Positions 47,637 through 57,344 are shown, counted from the stretch's first letter. The stretch: 64,000 nucleotides of DNA from Kosakonia radicincitans DSM 16656 (GCF_000280495.2 NZ_CP018016.1:1550001-1614000), one strand, 5' to 3'. The notes: generated by a model from the sequence alone, not told the origin. Program-made: numbers and translations.

Positions 47637-50285
47637 ATGGAAAACCCGGCAATCCTTCTTCGACGTCTCAACCCTTACTGCGCCCGCGCGATGGAAGGGG
47701 CAGCCTCTCTGTGTCAGACCCGCGCGCACGCAGAAATCCTGCCGGAGCACTGGCTGCTGAAACTGCTTGAGCAGGGGGAAGGTGACCTGACGGTGCTGGC
47801 GCGCCGCTACGGGTGGGACATGGACGCCGTCTGGCAGGATTTGCTGGGCTGGCTGGATAAACAGCCGCGCTCGGTTCGCCATCGTCCGCAGCTGTCTGAT
47901 GCTATTCAGTCTCTGCTGCAGGAAGCCTGGCTGATTGCCTCGCTTAACGGTGAAGAGCACATCCGCAGCGTCCATCTTCTGATGGCGCTGGTCGATAAGC
48001 AGAATCTGATACGCTGCGATGGTCTGTGGCCACTGCTGACCCTGGGCCAGCGTCAGCTGGAACGTCTGCGTCCGCTGCTTGATGGGCAGTCGGATGAACG
48101 CCCGGACGTGCAGCAGGAAGCAGAGCTGGCGCAGAGCCACGGTGGCGAGGTGGAGTTTGTCGGCCGTCCGGTGGGTGCAGAACTGAAAGAGGGGGAGCTG
48201 ACCCCGGCCCTGCAGAATGCGCTGGATAAATTCACCCTCGACGTCACCACCAAAGCCAGAGAAGGCAAAATCGACCCGGTCTTTGGTCGCGATACTGAAA
48301 TCCGCCAGATGGTGGACATTCTCTCGCGCCGTCGTAAGAACAACCCGATTCTGGTGGGTGAACCAGGCGTCGGCAAAACGGCGCTGGTGGAAGGTCTGGC
48401 TTTACGTATCGCAGAAGGTAACGTTCCGGAAAGCCTGAAGCCGGTTATTCTGCGCACCCTCGACCTTGGCCTGTTGCAGGCGGGGGCAGGAGTGAAAGGT
48501 GAGTTCGAACAGCGCCTGAAAAACGTCATCGATGCTGTACAACAGTCGCCTACCCCAATTTTGCTGTTTATTGACGAAGCCCACACCATCATCGGCGCGG
48601 GTAACCAGGCGGGAGGCGCAGATGCGGCCAACCTGTTGAAACCTGCGCTGGCGCGTGGCGAACTTCGCACTATCGCCGCCACCACATGGTCTGAATATAA
48701 ACAATATTTTGAGCGCGATGCTGCCCTGGAGCGTCGCTTCCAGATGGTGAAGGTGGACGAGCCGGACGATGAGACGGCGTGCCTGATGCTCAGAGGTCTG
48801 AAATCCCGCTATGCCGAACACCATAACGTGCACATCACTGACGATGCGGTCCGTGCGGCCGTCACCCTGTCCCGTCGCTACCTGACCGGCCGCCAGTTGC
48901 CGGACAAGGCTGTTGATTTGCTGGATACCGCCGCCGCGCGCGTGCGCATGAGTCTTGATACTGTGCCGGAAGCCATTGTACGCCTGAAATCCCGTCTGAT
49001 AGCGCTTGGGATGGAAACACAGGACTTGCTGGAGGACATCGCCGCAGGAGCATCGTCACACGGTGACCGACTGGCAGTCATTGACACGCTGCGTACGGAG
49101 CTTGAGTCGGAGCTGAAAACGCAGGAAGCCCGTCTTGAGGTAGAGCGCCAGCTGGTCGGGGAGCTGATAGCCTGCCGTCAGGACATCAGTCGTCAGGCAG
49201 ATATTCACACCCTGCAGCAACAGCTGGATTTTCTGCAGCAGGACGGTGCACTAATCCGGCCGGATGTGGATATCCGTATGGTTGCCAACGTGATAGCCGA
49301 CTGGACCGGCGTTCCGCTCTCCTCCCTGATGAAAGATGAACAGACCGAACTGCTGACACTCGAAAACGAAATCGGCAAGCGCGTGGTCGGGCAGGACGTG
49401 GCGCTGACCGCCATCGCCCGGCGCCTGCGTGCGGCAAAAACGGGTCTCACGTCCGAGAATGGTCCGCAGGGCGTGTTCCTGCTGGTTGGCCCGAGTGGCG
49501 TCGGTAAGACCGAAACTGCACTGGCGCTGGCGGACGTGCTGTACGGCGGTGAGAAATCCCTCATCACCATCAACCTGTCCGAATACCAGGAGCCGCACAC
49601 GGTGTCGCAGCTGAAAGGCTCGCCTCCGGGTTACGTGGGTTACGGTCAGGGCGGCATTCTCACCGAAGCGGTACGTAAGCGCCCGTATAGCGTGGTGCTG
49701 CTTGATGAAGTGGAAAAGGCGCACCGCGACGTGATGAACCTGTTCTACCAGGTGTTCGACCGGGGCTTTATGCGCGACGGCGAAGGGCGTGAAATCGACT
49801 TCCGCAACACCGTCATCCTGATGACCTCCAACCTCGGCAGCGATCACCTGATGCAGTTGCTGGACGAACAACCAGAATCCACCGAAGGTGACCTGCACGA
49901 ACTGCTGCGCCCGATATTGCGCGACCACTTCCAGCCCGCCCTGCTGGCCCGCTTCCAGACCGTCATCTACCGTCCGTTAGCGGAAACCGCTATGCGTATC
50001 ATCGTGGAAATGAAACTGGCACAGGTCAGCAAGCGCTTACATCGTCACTACGGCCTGACCACTAAGATTGACGAAAGCCTGTATGACGCGCTGACTGCCG
50101 CCTGCCTGCTGCCGGACACCGGCGCGCGTAACGTCGACAGCCTGCTCAACCAGCAAATTCTGCCAGTGCTGAGTCAACAACTGTTGACCCACATGGCCGC
50201 GAAACAGAAACCACACTCCCTGACGCTCGGCTGGAGCGATGAGGAAGGGATTGTACTGGCGTTTAATGAGGCGCACGGAGGCTGA
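47637..50285 (+). CDS. clpV: ClpV (TssH), T6SS sheath-disassembly ATPase
   Basis: 882-residue AAA+ unfoldase that extracts TssC from the contracted sheath so parts can be reused. The N-terminal domain is at 1-150. The first ATPase has Walker A GEPGVGKT (241-248) and Walker B LLFIDEAHTI. A coiled middle domain covers about 410-530. The second ATPase has GPSGVGKTETALALADVLYG and VVLLDEVEKAH, and the pore loop GSPPGYVGYG. A 167-base gap with a hairpin separates it from hcp; its own ribosome site is weak. Confidence 0.96.
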   Translation: MENPAILLRRLNPYCARAMEGAASLCQTRAHAEILPEHWLLKLLEQGEGDLTVLARRYGWDMDAVWQDLLGWLDKQPRSVRHRPQLSDAIQSLLQEAWLIASLNGEEHIRSVHLLMALVDKQNLIRCDGLWPLLTLGQRQLERLRPLLDGQSDERPDVQQEAELAQSHGGEVEFVGRPVGAELKEGELTPALQNALDKFTLDVTTKAREGKIDPVFGRDTEIRQMVDILSRRRKNNPILVGEPGVGKTALVEGLALRIAEGNVPESLKPVILRTLDLGLLQAGAGVKGEFEQRLKNVIDAVQQSPTPILLFIDEAHTIIGAGNQAGGADAANLLKPALARGELRTIAATTWSEYKQYFERDAALERRFQMVKVDEPDDETACLMLRGLKSRYAEHHNVHITDDAVRAAVTLSRRYLTGRQLPDKAVDLLDTAAARVRMSLDTVPEAIVRLKSRLIALGMETQDLLEDIAAGASSHGDRLAVIDTLRTELESELKTQEARLEVERQLVGELIACRQDISRQADIHTLQQQLDFLQQDGALIRPDVDIRMVANVIADWTGVPLSSLMKDEQTELLTLENEIGKRVVGQDVALTAIARRLRAAKTGLTSENGPQGVFLLVGPSGVGKTETALALADVLYGGEKSLITINLSEYQEPHTVSQLKGSPPGYVGYGQGGILTEAVRKRPYSVVLLDEVEKAHRDVMNLFYQVFDRGFMRDGEGREIDFRNTVILMTSNLGSDHLMQLLDEQPESTEGDLHELLRPILRDHFQPALLARFQTVIYRPLAETAMRIIVEMKLAQVSKRLHRHYGLTTKIDESLYDALTAACLLPDTGARNVDSLLNQQILPVLSQQLLTHMAAKQKPHSLTLGWSDEEGIVLAFNEAHGG

Positions 50286-50286
50286 A

Positions 50287-50892
50287 ATGCAGATTTGCAT
50301 GATGGATTACGGCAACCTGTCGGCGGATGGCAAAACGGCGTACCTGAAATGCTACGGCATCGGGACTTTTGAAGTGCTGACGGGCGTGGATTTTTATATC
50401 AATAATCCTGACTGTGCTGACCATGAAAATGCTGCTATCCCGCCGGGGACTTACTGGGTGACCGACAGGCCTGCCGGCAGCTTGTATAACCGAGTCCGGG
50501 CAGAGGCGATCGATGCCTGGCATGGTTACCGAAATCATCATTCCGAATGGTTTGCCCTTTTCAGCGATAAAACTAAAAGAGACGGCATCATGGTGAATGG
50601 CCTGAACCGTACAGGATTTCGTCTTCATCCTTTGAACAGCGATGGTTCCGGTGAGTCCTGGGGCTGTATCACCCTTCGCCGGTCCAGTGATTTTCAGCAC
50701 CTGCGACGTCTGCTACTGCAGAGAGGAACCTTCCCGGTTCCTGGCGGCAATGGTCTGAAGGCCTGGGCCCGTATCGATGTGCGTGGTACCCCGGACTACA
50801 GCCTGTGTGATAAAGAGACCGAAGCAAGAAAAGAGGCTGATAAACGCCGGACGCAGCAGGCGCTGAAAAAGCGCGCGGAGAACGCCGAATGA
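50287..50892 (+). CDS. Tlde1-like T6SS effector (L,D-transpeptidase fold, DUF2778)
   Basis: 201 residues with no signal peptide, as expected for a T6SS cargo. The catalytic motif of the L,D-transpeptidase/Tlde1 group is seen as FRLHPLNSDG then SGESWGCITL: His114, Ser124, Gly126 and the nucleophile Cys127. IPPGTYWVTDRPAGS upstream also fits. Tlde1 of Salmonella acts in the target periplasm by cutting or exchanging peptidoglycan tetrapeptides. The C-terminal 30 residues are a charged helix (KEADKRRTQQALKKRAEN). It sits between clpV and vgrG, 1 base after clpV. Effector status is inferred from motif and place. Confidence 0.82.
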   Translation: MQICMMDYGNLSADGKTAYLKCYGIGTFEVLTGVDFYINNPDCADHENAAIPPGTYWVTDRPAGSLYNRVRAEAIDAWHGYRNHHSEWFALFSDKTKRDGIMVNGLNRTGFRLHPLNSDGSGESWGCITLRRSSDFQHLRRLLLQRGTFPVPGGNGLKAWARIDVRGTPDYSLCDKETEARKEADKRRTQQALKKRAENAE

Positions 50893-51116
50893 AAATCCTG
50901 CTGTTTATTGTGCTGTTCTCGAGCGGGATCCACTTCATTCCTGATGCATGGGTTGCGAGTTTTGTGAAGGCCCATATCCCGATTCGCGGTGACGGGGAAA
51001 ACGCGATGGACAGCTTCGAGATGCATATCATCGTGATTAAAACAACGTTGTGTGCTGTCGGATCGTACCTCCTGATGAAGCTGCTCTTCTGGCTGAAAAA
51101 TCGCAAAAAAAGATAA
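50889..51116 (+). CDS. Two-helix membrane protein, candidate immunity to the Tlde1-like effector
   Basis: 75 residues. Hydrophobic segments at about 2-12 and 47-68 flank a loop of about 30 residues (FVKAHIPIRGDGENAMDSFE) that would face the periplasm; the tail KNRKKR is positive and cytoplasmic. Its ATG overlaps the effector stop by 4 bases, the usual coupling of effector and immunity genes. A periplasmic loop is the right place to block a peptidoglycan enzyme. No family recognised; immunity is an inference. Confidence 0.7.
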   Translation: MKILLFIVLFSSGIHFIPDAWVASFVKAHIPIRGDGENAMDSFEMHIIVIKTTLCAVGSYLLMKLLFWLKNRKKR

Positions 51117-51196
51117 TCTCTTTCTCACTTCCTGTGACAAATGCTGGCCCGCGCCAGCCCTGACGGAATAACCGAATACACAATGGAGTCAACGCC

Positions 51197-53737
51197 ATGA
51201 GCCTGACGGATACCCTGAACACGATGGTGGCCACCGTCACCGGAAAAGCCCTGAACCGCTACCGCCTCGATATTCCTTCCTGTACGGCCGATATCGATGT
51301 GGAGGACTTCAGCGGCTCAGAAGCGATGAGTGAGCTTTACTGCTACACCATCAACTTCACCAGTGCCGACAAGAACATTGATGCCCGCCAGATGCTGAGC
51401 AAGCCGGCGACCCTGACCATGGGCGCGGGCAATTTGCTTTCCCTGACGGAGCGTAAGGTGGTTCACGGAGTGGTGACCCGTTTCGAGCGTACCGGTGGTT
51501 CAGCAGATGAAGCGCAGTACTGCATTGTGCTGGAACCGTTCCTGGCATTACTGGGGAATCAGTTCCGTACTCATCGCTTTTTCGTCAACAAGTCGGTGCC
51601 GGAAGTGGTTGCAGAGGTGCTCACGGAGCATGGACTGAAAGGCTGGGAGTTTGAGTTTACCCTCAAAGCCGACTATCCAAAGCGTGAGCAGATTAACCAG
51701 TATCAGGAAAATGACCTCGCCTTCATTGAACGCCTGCTGGCGGAGGTGGGGATTTTTTACTTCTTCACCCTGCAGCCTGATACCCAGACCGAAGTGGTGC
51801 ACCTTGCGGACAAGCAGAGCGCCTGGACGTTTGGTAAAAAACTCCCACTGAACAGCCCGTCAGGGGCGAATGACAATGCGGCCGACTCGGTGTGGGATGT
51901 GCACGTGTGGCATAACGTAGTGGAGCGCTCGGTCACCGCCAGCGATTACAACCACCGCGAAGCCCAGAACGTCCTGACGTCCGTGCCGGCGGACATGACC
52001 CGCGGGGACGGGGAAGGGAACACTTACGGCGATGTGTACCATTATCGCCCGCGTCACCTTGAACGTGGCGATAAAATTAACCCCGCAGCGGAAACAGGTA
52101 ACTACTGGGCGCGCCTGGAGCATGAACGCTACCTTTCCACCCAGACCACTGTAACTGGCAGCAGCACCGACCATACCCTGGGTCCGGCTCAGGTGTTGAC
52201 TATCACCGAAACTGCTATCCCGCCGACGCTGCCGCGTGAAACCGAAAACGGTCTCGTCATCATCAGCGCCGGTTACTCTGCCAGCCGTCAGAACGCGCTG
52301 AAGGTGGAATGGGCGGCTATGCCGTACTACGAGAACCGATGCTGGCGTCCAGCCGCGAAAAAGCGTCCGGTGGTCAGCGGCACCCTGATGGCGCGTGTGA
52401 CCAGTGCCAAAGATAACGACATCTACGCCTGGCAGGATGCATCCGGCATGTACCGGGTGAAGTTTGATGCTGACCGCGACGATAAACGCCAGGGCATGGA
52501 AAGCATGCCGGTGCGCTTTGCCAAACCTTACGGTGGTGACAAGTACGGCTTCCACTTTCCGCTGATACAGGGTACTGAAGTCGCCATTGCCTTCCATGAA
52601 GGCGATCCGGATCGGCCGTATATTGCCCATGCCATGCACGACTCCCGCCACGTTGACCACGTTACTGAAGCCAACAGCAGCCGAAATGTGATCAGGACTG
52701 CAGGCCTGAACAAACTGCGGATGGAGGACAAGCGCGGCGAAGAGCACATTAAGCTCAGTACCGAATACGGGGGTAAGACCCAACTGAATTTAGGGCACAA
52801 CGTCAATGCTTCCAGGGTTCTTCGTGGTGAAGGGGTAGAGTTGCGCACTAACGACTGGGTCAGCGTTCGTGGTGGTAAGGGCATTCTGCTTACTGCAGAT
52901 GCTCAGCCTGACGTCGGCAGTAAAATGCTTGAAATGGACAGGGCTGTAGAACAACTGGAGCAGGCACTCACGCTGGCAAGAAGCCTCCAGGCCGCTGCGA
53001 AAGGGGCACAGGCAACAGTATCTGACATCGACAGCCAAAAGACGCTAAACAGCTCACTGAAATATCTAAAAATGCCAGGATTGCTGGCCAGTGCTCCCGC
53101 TGGAATAGGCATTATCAGTCCTGAGGCTGTCCGGCTTGCTTCAGGCGGGGCAAGTATTGGCCTTATGTCAGGTAAAAACACGGATATCAGTACCGGGCAA
53201 TCATTCACTGTAGCGGCAAGCGAAGCTGTAAGTTTGTTTGCACAGGCTGCAGGAATGAAAATGTATGCTGGAGCTGGGAAGGTTGACATTCAGGCGCAGG
53301 CAGATGCCATGAATGTCTCAGCATTACAGGACATCACTGTCGCCAGTAGTCAGGGGAGCGTGAAGGTAAATGCCAGCAAGGAACTGATTTTAAGTTGCGG
53401 CGGCGCTTATATAAAGCTTAGCGGTGGGAATATTGAACTGGGGTGTCCGGGAAATATTTTGCTGAAAGCGGCCAATGTTAATCAGACAGGCCCTGCCAGC
53501 TTAGATACACCGCCGGTGACTTTCCCGAAAGGGTACAGCGAAGGGTTTATCACAACGTCATCCGCCAGCGGAGCAGTAAAGCCTTTCACCACATATAAAA
53601 TTACGACGGCTGAAGGAGATGTTTATGAGGGCATTTCCGGTGCAGAAGGAGAGACTTCTCCAATATTTACGTCTATGCCATCGCAGTTAAAAATCGAATA
53701 TCCGCGCAATATTGCTGATAGCCAGGAGGGCGAATAA
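51197..53737 (+). CDS. vgrG: VgrG (TssI) spike protein with C-terminal extension
   Basis: 846-residue trimeric spike that caps the Hcp tube. gp27-like part about 1-380 (YRLDIPSCTADIDVEDFSG; ERLLAEVGIFYFF), gp5-like OB fold about 380-480 (MPVRFAKPYGGDKYGFHFPL; VAIAFHEGDPDRPYI), then the beta-helix needle and DUF2345 (about 490-760). The last ~70 residues (from about 775) lie beyond the usual end and look like a small beta-rich adaptor (TTAEGDVYEGISGAEGETS). Such extensions bind the effector encoded next, here the lipase. Stop and the lipase start are 1 base apart. GGAG precedes the start. Confidence 0.94.
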   Translation: MSLTDTLNTMVATVTGKALNRYRLDIPSCTADIDVEDFSGSEAMSELYCYTINFTSADKNIDARQMLSKPATLTMGAGNLLSLTERKVVHGVVTRFERTGGSADEAQYCIVLEPFLALLGNQFRTHRFFVNKSVPEVVAEVLTEHGLKGWEFEFTLKADYPKREQINQYQENDLAFIERLLAEVGIFYFFTLQPDTQTEVVHLADKQSAWTFGKKLPLNSPSGANDNAADSVWDVHVWHNVVERSVTASDYNHREAQNVLTSVPADMTRGDGEGNTYGDVYHYRPRHLERGDKINPAAETGNYWARLEHERYLSTQTTVTGSSTDHTLGPAQVLTITETAIPPTLPRETENGLVIISAGYSASRQNALKVEWAAMPYYENRCWRPAAKKRPVVSGTLMARVTSAKDNDIYAWQDASGMYRVKFDADRDDKRQGMESMPVRFAKPYGGDKYGFHFPLIQGTEVAIAFHEGDPDRPYIAHAMHDSRHVDHVTEANSSRNVIRTAGLNKLRMEDKRGEEHIKLSTEYGGKTQLNLGHNVNASRVLRGEGVELRTNDWVSVRGGKGILLTADAQPDVGSKMLEMDRAVEQLEQALTLARSLQAAAKGAQATVSDIDSQKTLNSSLKYLKMPGLLASAPAGIGIISPEAVRLASGGASIGLMSGKNTDISTGQSFTVAASEAVSLFAQAAGMKMYAGAGKVDIQAQADAMNVSALQDITVASSQGSVKVNASKELILSCGGAYIKLSGGNIELGCPGNILLKAANVNQTGPASLDTPPVTFPKGYSEGFITTSSASGAVKPFTTYKITTAEGDVYEGISGAEGETSPIFTSMPSQLKIEYPRNIADSQEGE

Positions 53738-53738
53738 C

Positions 53739-55748
53739 ATGACTACCGCTGTATCCTCACTCTGCCGTAAAAATCCCCATGCTCCATGTGAAGAGCAAAT
53801 GCCCTACTGGGTCGAATTTCAACTGGTTGATGAGCAGGGCGATCCCGTGGCGAATATGCCATGGACTGTGGAAAGCGCTCATCCTGTTTCCGGGCCGGTG
53901 GAGGGATTCACTTATTCTGGTCAGAGCGATGCTGACGGGCTAATCAGGATCGATATGCCGCACGGTCTGGAGCTGAGGCTGACGTTAGATGGCAATCAGC
54001 TGGCTACGGAAATGGAACAACGTGCTTTACGCGTTAGTCGCGATGCGGAAAATGATTCTATTGTGCGTCCTGAAGCTGAAGAGAAAGGGTATATCTGGCA
54101 CTATGCAGTTATCGGTGAACTTTGCCGTACCCTTCCTTCCGTTAAACTACGAAAAGGAGAAGTGTGGCCGCCATTTCATTTTCCGGCAGACAAGGTTATG
54201 AAAGGGTTGACGATAAGGTCAAATCAGCTTGAAAAACGTCATGTAATAGAAATATGTCCGTTCCGGGCTTGGGAACTTGTCTTACATCATCAGAAAGATT
54301 ATTCGCTGGCGAATGCTATAAATTTAGGCGGAGGGGCTTGCTTAGCATATGTAGATGATAATGTGTTTGATGAAAAATCAATAACCCGCTTTTTCATAAG
54401 TCAATGTCAGGACTTAAAGCAATTACCAAAGTTTCATAAAGGTAGCAATACTTACAATGCCCTTGTATGTGATGTTCCCTATAGCGATCGCTATAATCCA
54501 CCGGTGTTTATGGATACATCAAAAAATACCGGTGGATCTTCATCTGATGCCGGGAGCACTCCGAAAAATAATAGTACTACAGGCAAAGCCGATGGCGATA
54601 CTCAGTTATATTACGTTTATAACTCGGATAAAGTGATAGTTTCATGGCGCGGCACAGCAAGTTTATATGACGTTGGAACTGATCTTTCATTTGCTCCGGT
54701 AAATACTCAAACATGCAATGCGGATAAGACTGAGTGTGCTGAATTGCTTTCGGCTGGAAAAGTTCATGATGGTTTTTGGAGTGGCTATTGTCGAGCCGAA
54801 CGAAAATTTGAAGACCAAATGTTAGAGTTGGAACAATTAGCAGGTGGTTTGAAGTTATTCATATGTGGTCATAGCTTAGGTGGTGCATTAGCTTTGATTC
54901 ACTCCGCGAAGCTAAAGAATTTAGAGCCTAAGCTATATACATATGGAATGCCTCGAACATTTACAAAAGATGCTATCCAGCAGTTATCCGGCATAACTCA
55001 CTATCGTCATGTTAATGACAATGACCCGGTTCCTGCTGTTCCTCCTGAAGCTAATGTTGATAATGAACTATACAATTTGTGGGGACCAGTTGGTGCATTA
55101 TTAGGTATGACTTGGTCCGTAGGTGAATTGATGGCATATCAATTGAAATCTTGGGGGGATTGTTTTTGGCATCATGGGAAAATCGTTGCATTTTTCACGG
55201 CAACGCAATTTAGAGAATGGAAAGAGTGTAAAATTAGTTTTCCTGAACCAGCTGGATGTATAACTTTGAGTGGCCCGCTACCAATTACAGCAAAGCTTTA
55301 TCTGGTACCATCATTTGCAGAGGTGGAATCTGAAGAAGCTGGGAAAAAACAGCATGAATATAAAAAATCATTAACAGCAAATGATTTAAGTAAATATTTT
55401 CCTGAAGAGCAAAACCCATCCAGATTCGCGGATTTAACTTTTGGGGAGCACTTCATGACATCTTATATGCCTTACATTAATAACAAAATTCTTGGTTTGA
55501 TTGATAAAAAAGGTCTGAGTAAGAAGAAACACTTTACTGAGCATGCTGAAAATATTGTGAAATTTAAAGATCAAATTTCGGAAGATCGAAAATATATTCC
55601 CGACACTGAGATTAAGCGAAATGAATTGTTTCTCTTGCTGGAAGATAGGCTTGATGTGGCATTAAACACTACACTCTCAATGAAAGATGGTGGTAATGCT
55701 CTGGAACGTTTTGCTTTGTATGGAGAAGAGGATATGGAAAATGCATAA
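53739..55748 (+). CDS. T6SS phospholipase effector, class-3 lipase (Tle)
   Basis: 669 residues, no signal peptide. N-terminal part about 19-95 resembles a transthyretin-like adaptor fold (VDEQGDPVANMPWTV then GQSDADGLIRID). The lipase domain (about 290-490) has the oxyanion block VSWRGTAS, the nucleophile elbow GHSLGG with Ser379, Asp429 in NDNDPVP and His478 or His479 in FWHHG, a complete catalytic triad. The tail after about 500 has no recognised domain. Placement directly after vgrG and before a lipoprotein gene is the standard lipase effector-immunity layout. Start 53739 follows AGGAGG. The DNA becomes strongly AT-rich from about 54200. Confidence 0.88.
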   Translation: MTTAVSSLCRKNPHAPCEEQMPYWVEFQLVDEQGDPVANMPWTVESAHPVSGPVEGFTYSGQSDADGLIRIDMPHGLELRLTLDGNQLATEMEQRALRVSRDAENDSIVRPEAEEKGYIWHYAVIGELCRTLPSVKLRKGEVWPPFHFPADKVMKGLTIRSNQLEKRHVIEICPFRAWELVLHHQKDYSLANAINLGGGACLAYVDDNVFDEKSITRFFISQCQDLKQLPKFHKGSNTYNALVCDVPYSDRYNPPVFMDTSKNTGGSSSDAGSTPKNNSTTGKADGDTQLYYVYNSDKVIVSWRGTASLYDVGTDLSFAPVNTQTCNADKTECAELLSAGKVHDGFWSGYCRAERKFEDQMLELEQLAGGLKLFICGHSLGGALALIHSAKLKNLEPKLYTYGMPRTFTKDAIQQLSGITHYRHVNDNDPVPAVPPEANVDNELYNLWGPVGALLGMTWSVGELMAYQLKSWGDCFWHHGKIVAFFTATQFREWKECKISFPEPAGCITLSGPLPITAKLYLVPSFAEVESEEAGKKQHEYKKSLTANDLSKYFPEEQNPSRFADLTFGEHFMTSYMPYINNKILGLIDKKGLSKKKHFTEHAENIVKFKDQISEDRKYIPDTEIKRNELFLLLEDRLDVALNTTLSMKDGGNALERFALYGEEDMENA

Positions 55749-56508
55749 GTTGATAAAAATTATCGCTGTTTGTCTGTCTGCATTTATTTTGAATAGCTGC
55801 GCACAGACAATGGATAAAACACTTTCTCCGCCTTCAGACACGAAGTGGGTGAATGTTGAAGTTAAAAACCCATCGCGTTATACCAAACCTTTTCCACTTG
55901 AGGTGACTTACATTTCGCATAAATGTCTTAAAAACAGGACCAGTGGTTTTGATGGTTCGTCGGTCACTGAACCGAGCTATAACGGAACGAAAATCCCGCT
56001 CCAGCAGCAGGGTAAAAGCGATGTCTGGATTGCTAAGGTTGCGATGAGAGGCGGTGGGTCATGTGACTGGACATTAAGCGAGTTCAATTTAGGAATTGAG
56101 TATATAGATGCAACGCATCTTGGAGAAGACCTTGCTCCTGGAGCTGCAGTAGGTGCAACGATTGCATTTGATAACGATGCATCAAGAAATGGTCAGTTCA
56201 CCTTTGTGAAGGGGGATGTTAGGTTAACTCCGAAATATTATCCATATATAAGAGAGTGGCATTTGGTAAGGCAAAAAAATGAGCTAACCTTTCTTGCAAA
56301 GGAAAGATTTTTTTCTTATAGGGCGGAGGGGGCGCCAGCGATATCATATATGCCAATGATTGATGAAAGTAAAGTTGTTAGATATATAGAGCCAAGAAAA
56401 AAAACGGATGACTCTCATCCCACTATAATATACCCGGATGGAACAGTTGTATCTGACGGTTCAACTTTTCCTGACTTTGACAAAGTAGATGGAATGAACA
56501 GTAAATGA
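55741..56508 (+). CDS. Lipoprotein, probable immunity to the lipase effector
   Basis: 255 residues with a lipoprotein signal: hydrophobic 4-17 and lipobox LNSC with Cys20; the next residue is Ala, so sorting to the outer membrane is expected. The mature part is beta-rich (VNVEVKNPSRYTKPFPLEVT; GGGSCDWTLSEFNLGIEYID). Immunity proteins of T6SS lipases are often periplasmic lipoproteins encoded right after the lipase; here the two genes overlap by 8 bases. No family named. A damaged paralogue follows immediately. AT-rich like the lipase 3' half. Confidence 0.78.
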   Translation: MHKLIKIIAVCLSAFILNSCAQTMDKTLSPPSDTKWVNVEVKNPSRYTKPFPLEVTYISHKCLKNRTSGFDGSSVTEPSYNGTKIPLQQQGKSDVWIAKVAMRGGGSCDWTLSEFNLGIEYIDATHLGEDLAPGAAVGATIAFDNDASRNGQFTFVKGDVRLTPKYYPYIREWHLVRQKNELTFLAKERFFSYRAEGAPAISYMPMIDESKVVRYIEPRKKTDDSHPTIIYPDGTVVSDGSTFPDFDKVDGMNSK

Positions 56509-56556
56509 TTCTTTTATGATTGTATGGTTGTATCTGTTATATCCGGGGGTATAGGA

Positions 56557-57344
56557 ATGCATAATTCGATAAAAATTATCACTGTTTTTCTGTCTGCATT
56601 GATTTTGAATAGCTTTGCACAGGCAATGGATAAAACCTTATCTCCACCGGCGGACACAAAATGGGTCAATTTTGAAGTAAAAAATCCATCTCAGTATACA
56701 AAGCCATTCCCGCTTGAGGTTAGATACATCTCGTATGAATGCATGAAAAAGAGAATCAGTGGATTTGACGGCTCAGTTGTCACAGAACCCAGCTATAACG
56801 TTATCGGGATCCCAATGATGCCAAGAAGTGGAAATATCTGGGAAGCAAAAGTGGCTATGACTGATGGTGGTTCATGCAAATGGACTTTAAGTGCAGTAAA
56901 TGTAGGTGTTGAATATATAGATGCGGCCCATCTTGGGAAGGATCTTATCCCAGGCTCTGCTGTAGGTGGAACGGTTGCATTTGATGATGATGCCTCTAGG
57001 AATGGACAATTTGAAATCATAAGTTGAAATAGATTCAATTACGCCCCTAAATATTACCCCGTATTAGAACGGTGGAGTACTCAAAAGAATTCTACAAAAT
57101 CAGATAAGCTGAACTTATTTGGGGGGGAAGTTCCTTTTTTGATGTTCGTTTGATTGTAAAAGATAATGATGTCTGGGTGAATTACCATCCAATAATCGAA
57201 GAAAATAAGAAAGTTGAGATGATATTCCCTTATGAAAAGAAAAAAGGAGTGGCATTCACTTTTGTATACCCCAATGGTGAAAGGGTGTCATCGCGAGAAA
57301 TAAAACCTGACTTTAAAAAGGTTGATGAAATGAAAGTTAATTGA
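56557..57344 (+). pseudogene. Broken second copy of the lipase-immunity lipoprotein
   Basis: The first 156 codons (56557-57027) encode a close paralogue of the gene just upstream: DKTLSPPADTKWVNFEVKNP, TKPFPLEVRYISYECMKKR, SCKWTLSAVNVGVEYIDAAHLGKDL, DDDASRNGQF. A TGA at 57025-57027 stops the frame. Similarity continues in the same frame (APKYYPVLERW) to about 57125 and then in another frame (VKDNDVWVNYHPII to FKKVDEMKVN, ending 57344), so there is also a shift near the G7 and T6 runs at 57120-57140. The lipobox cysteine is replaced by Phe20 (LNSF). It could still express a truncated periplasmic protein. A spare immunity gene in decay is the simplest reading. Confidence 0.82.
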
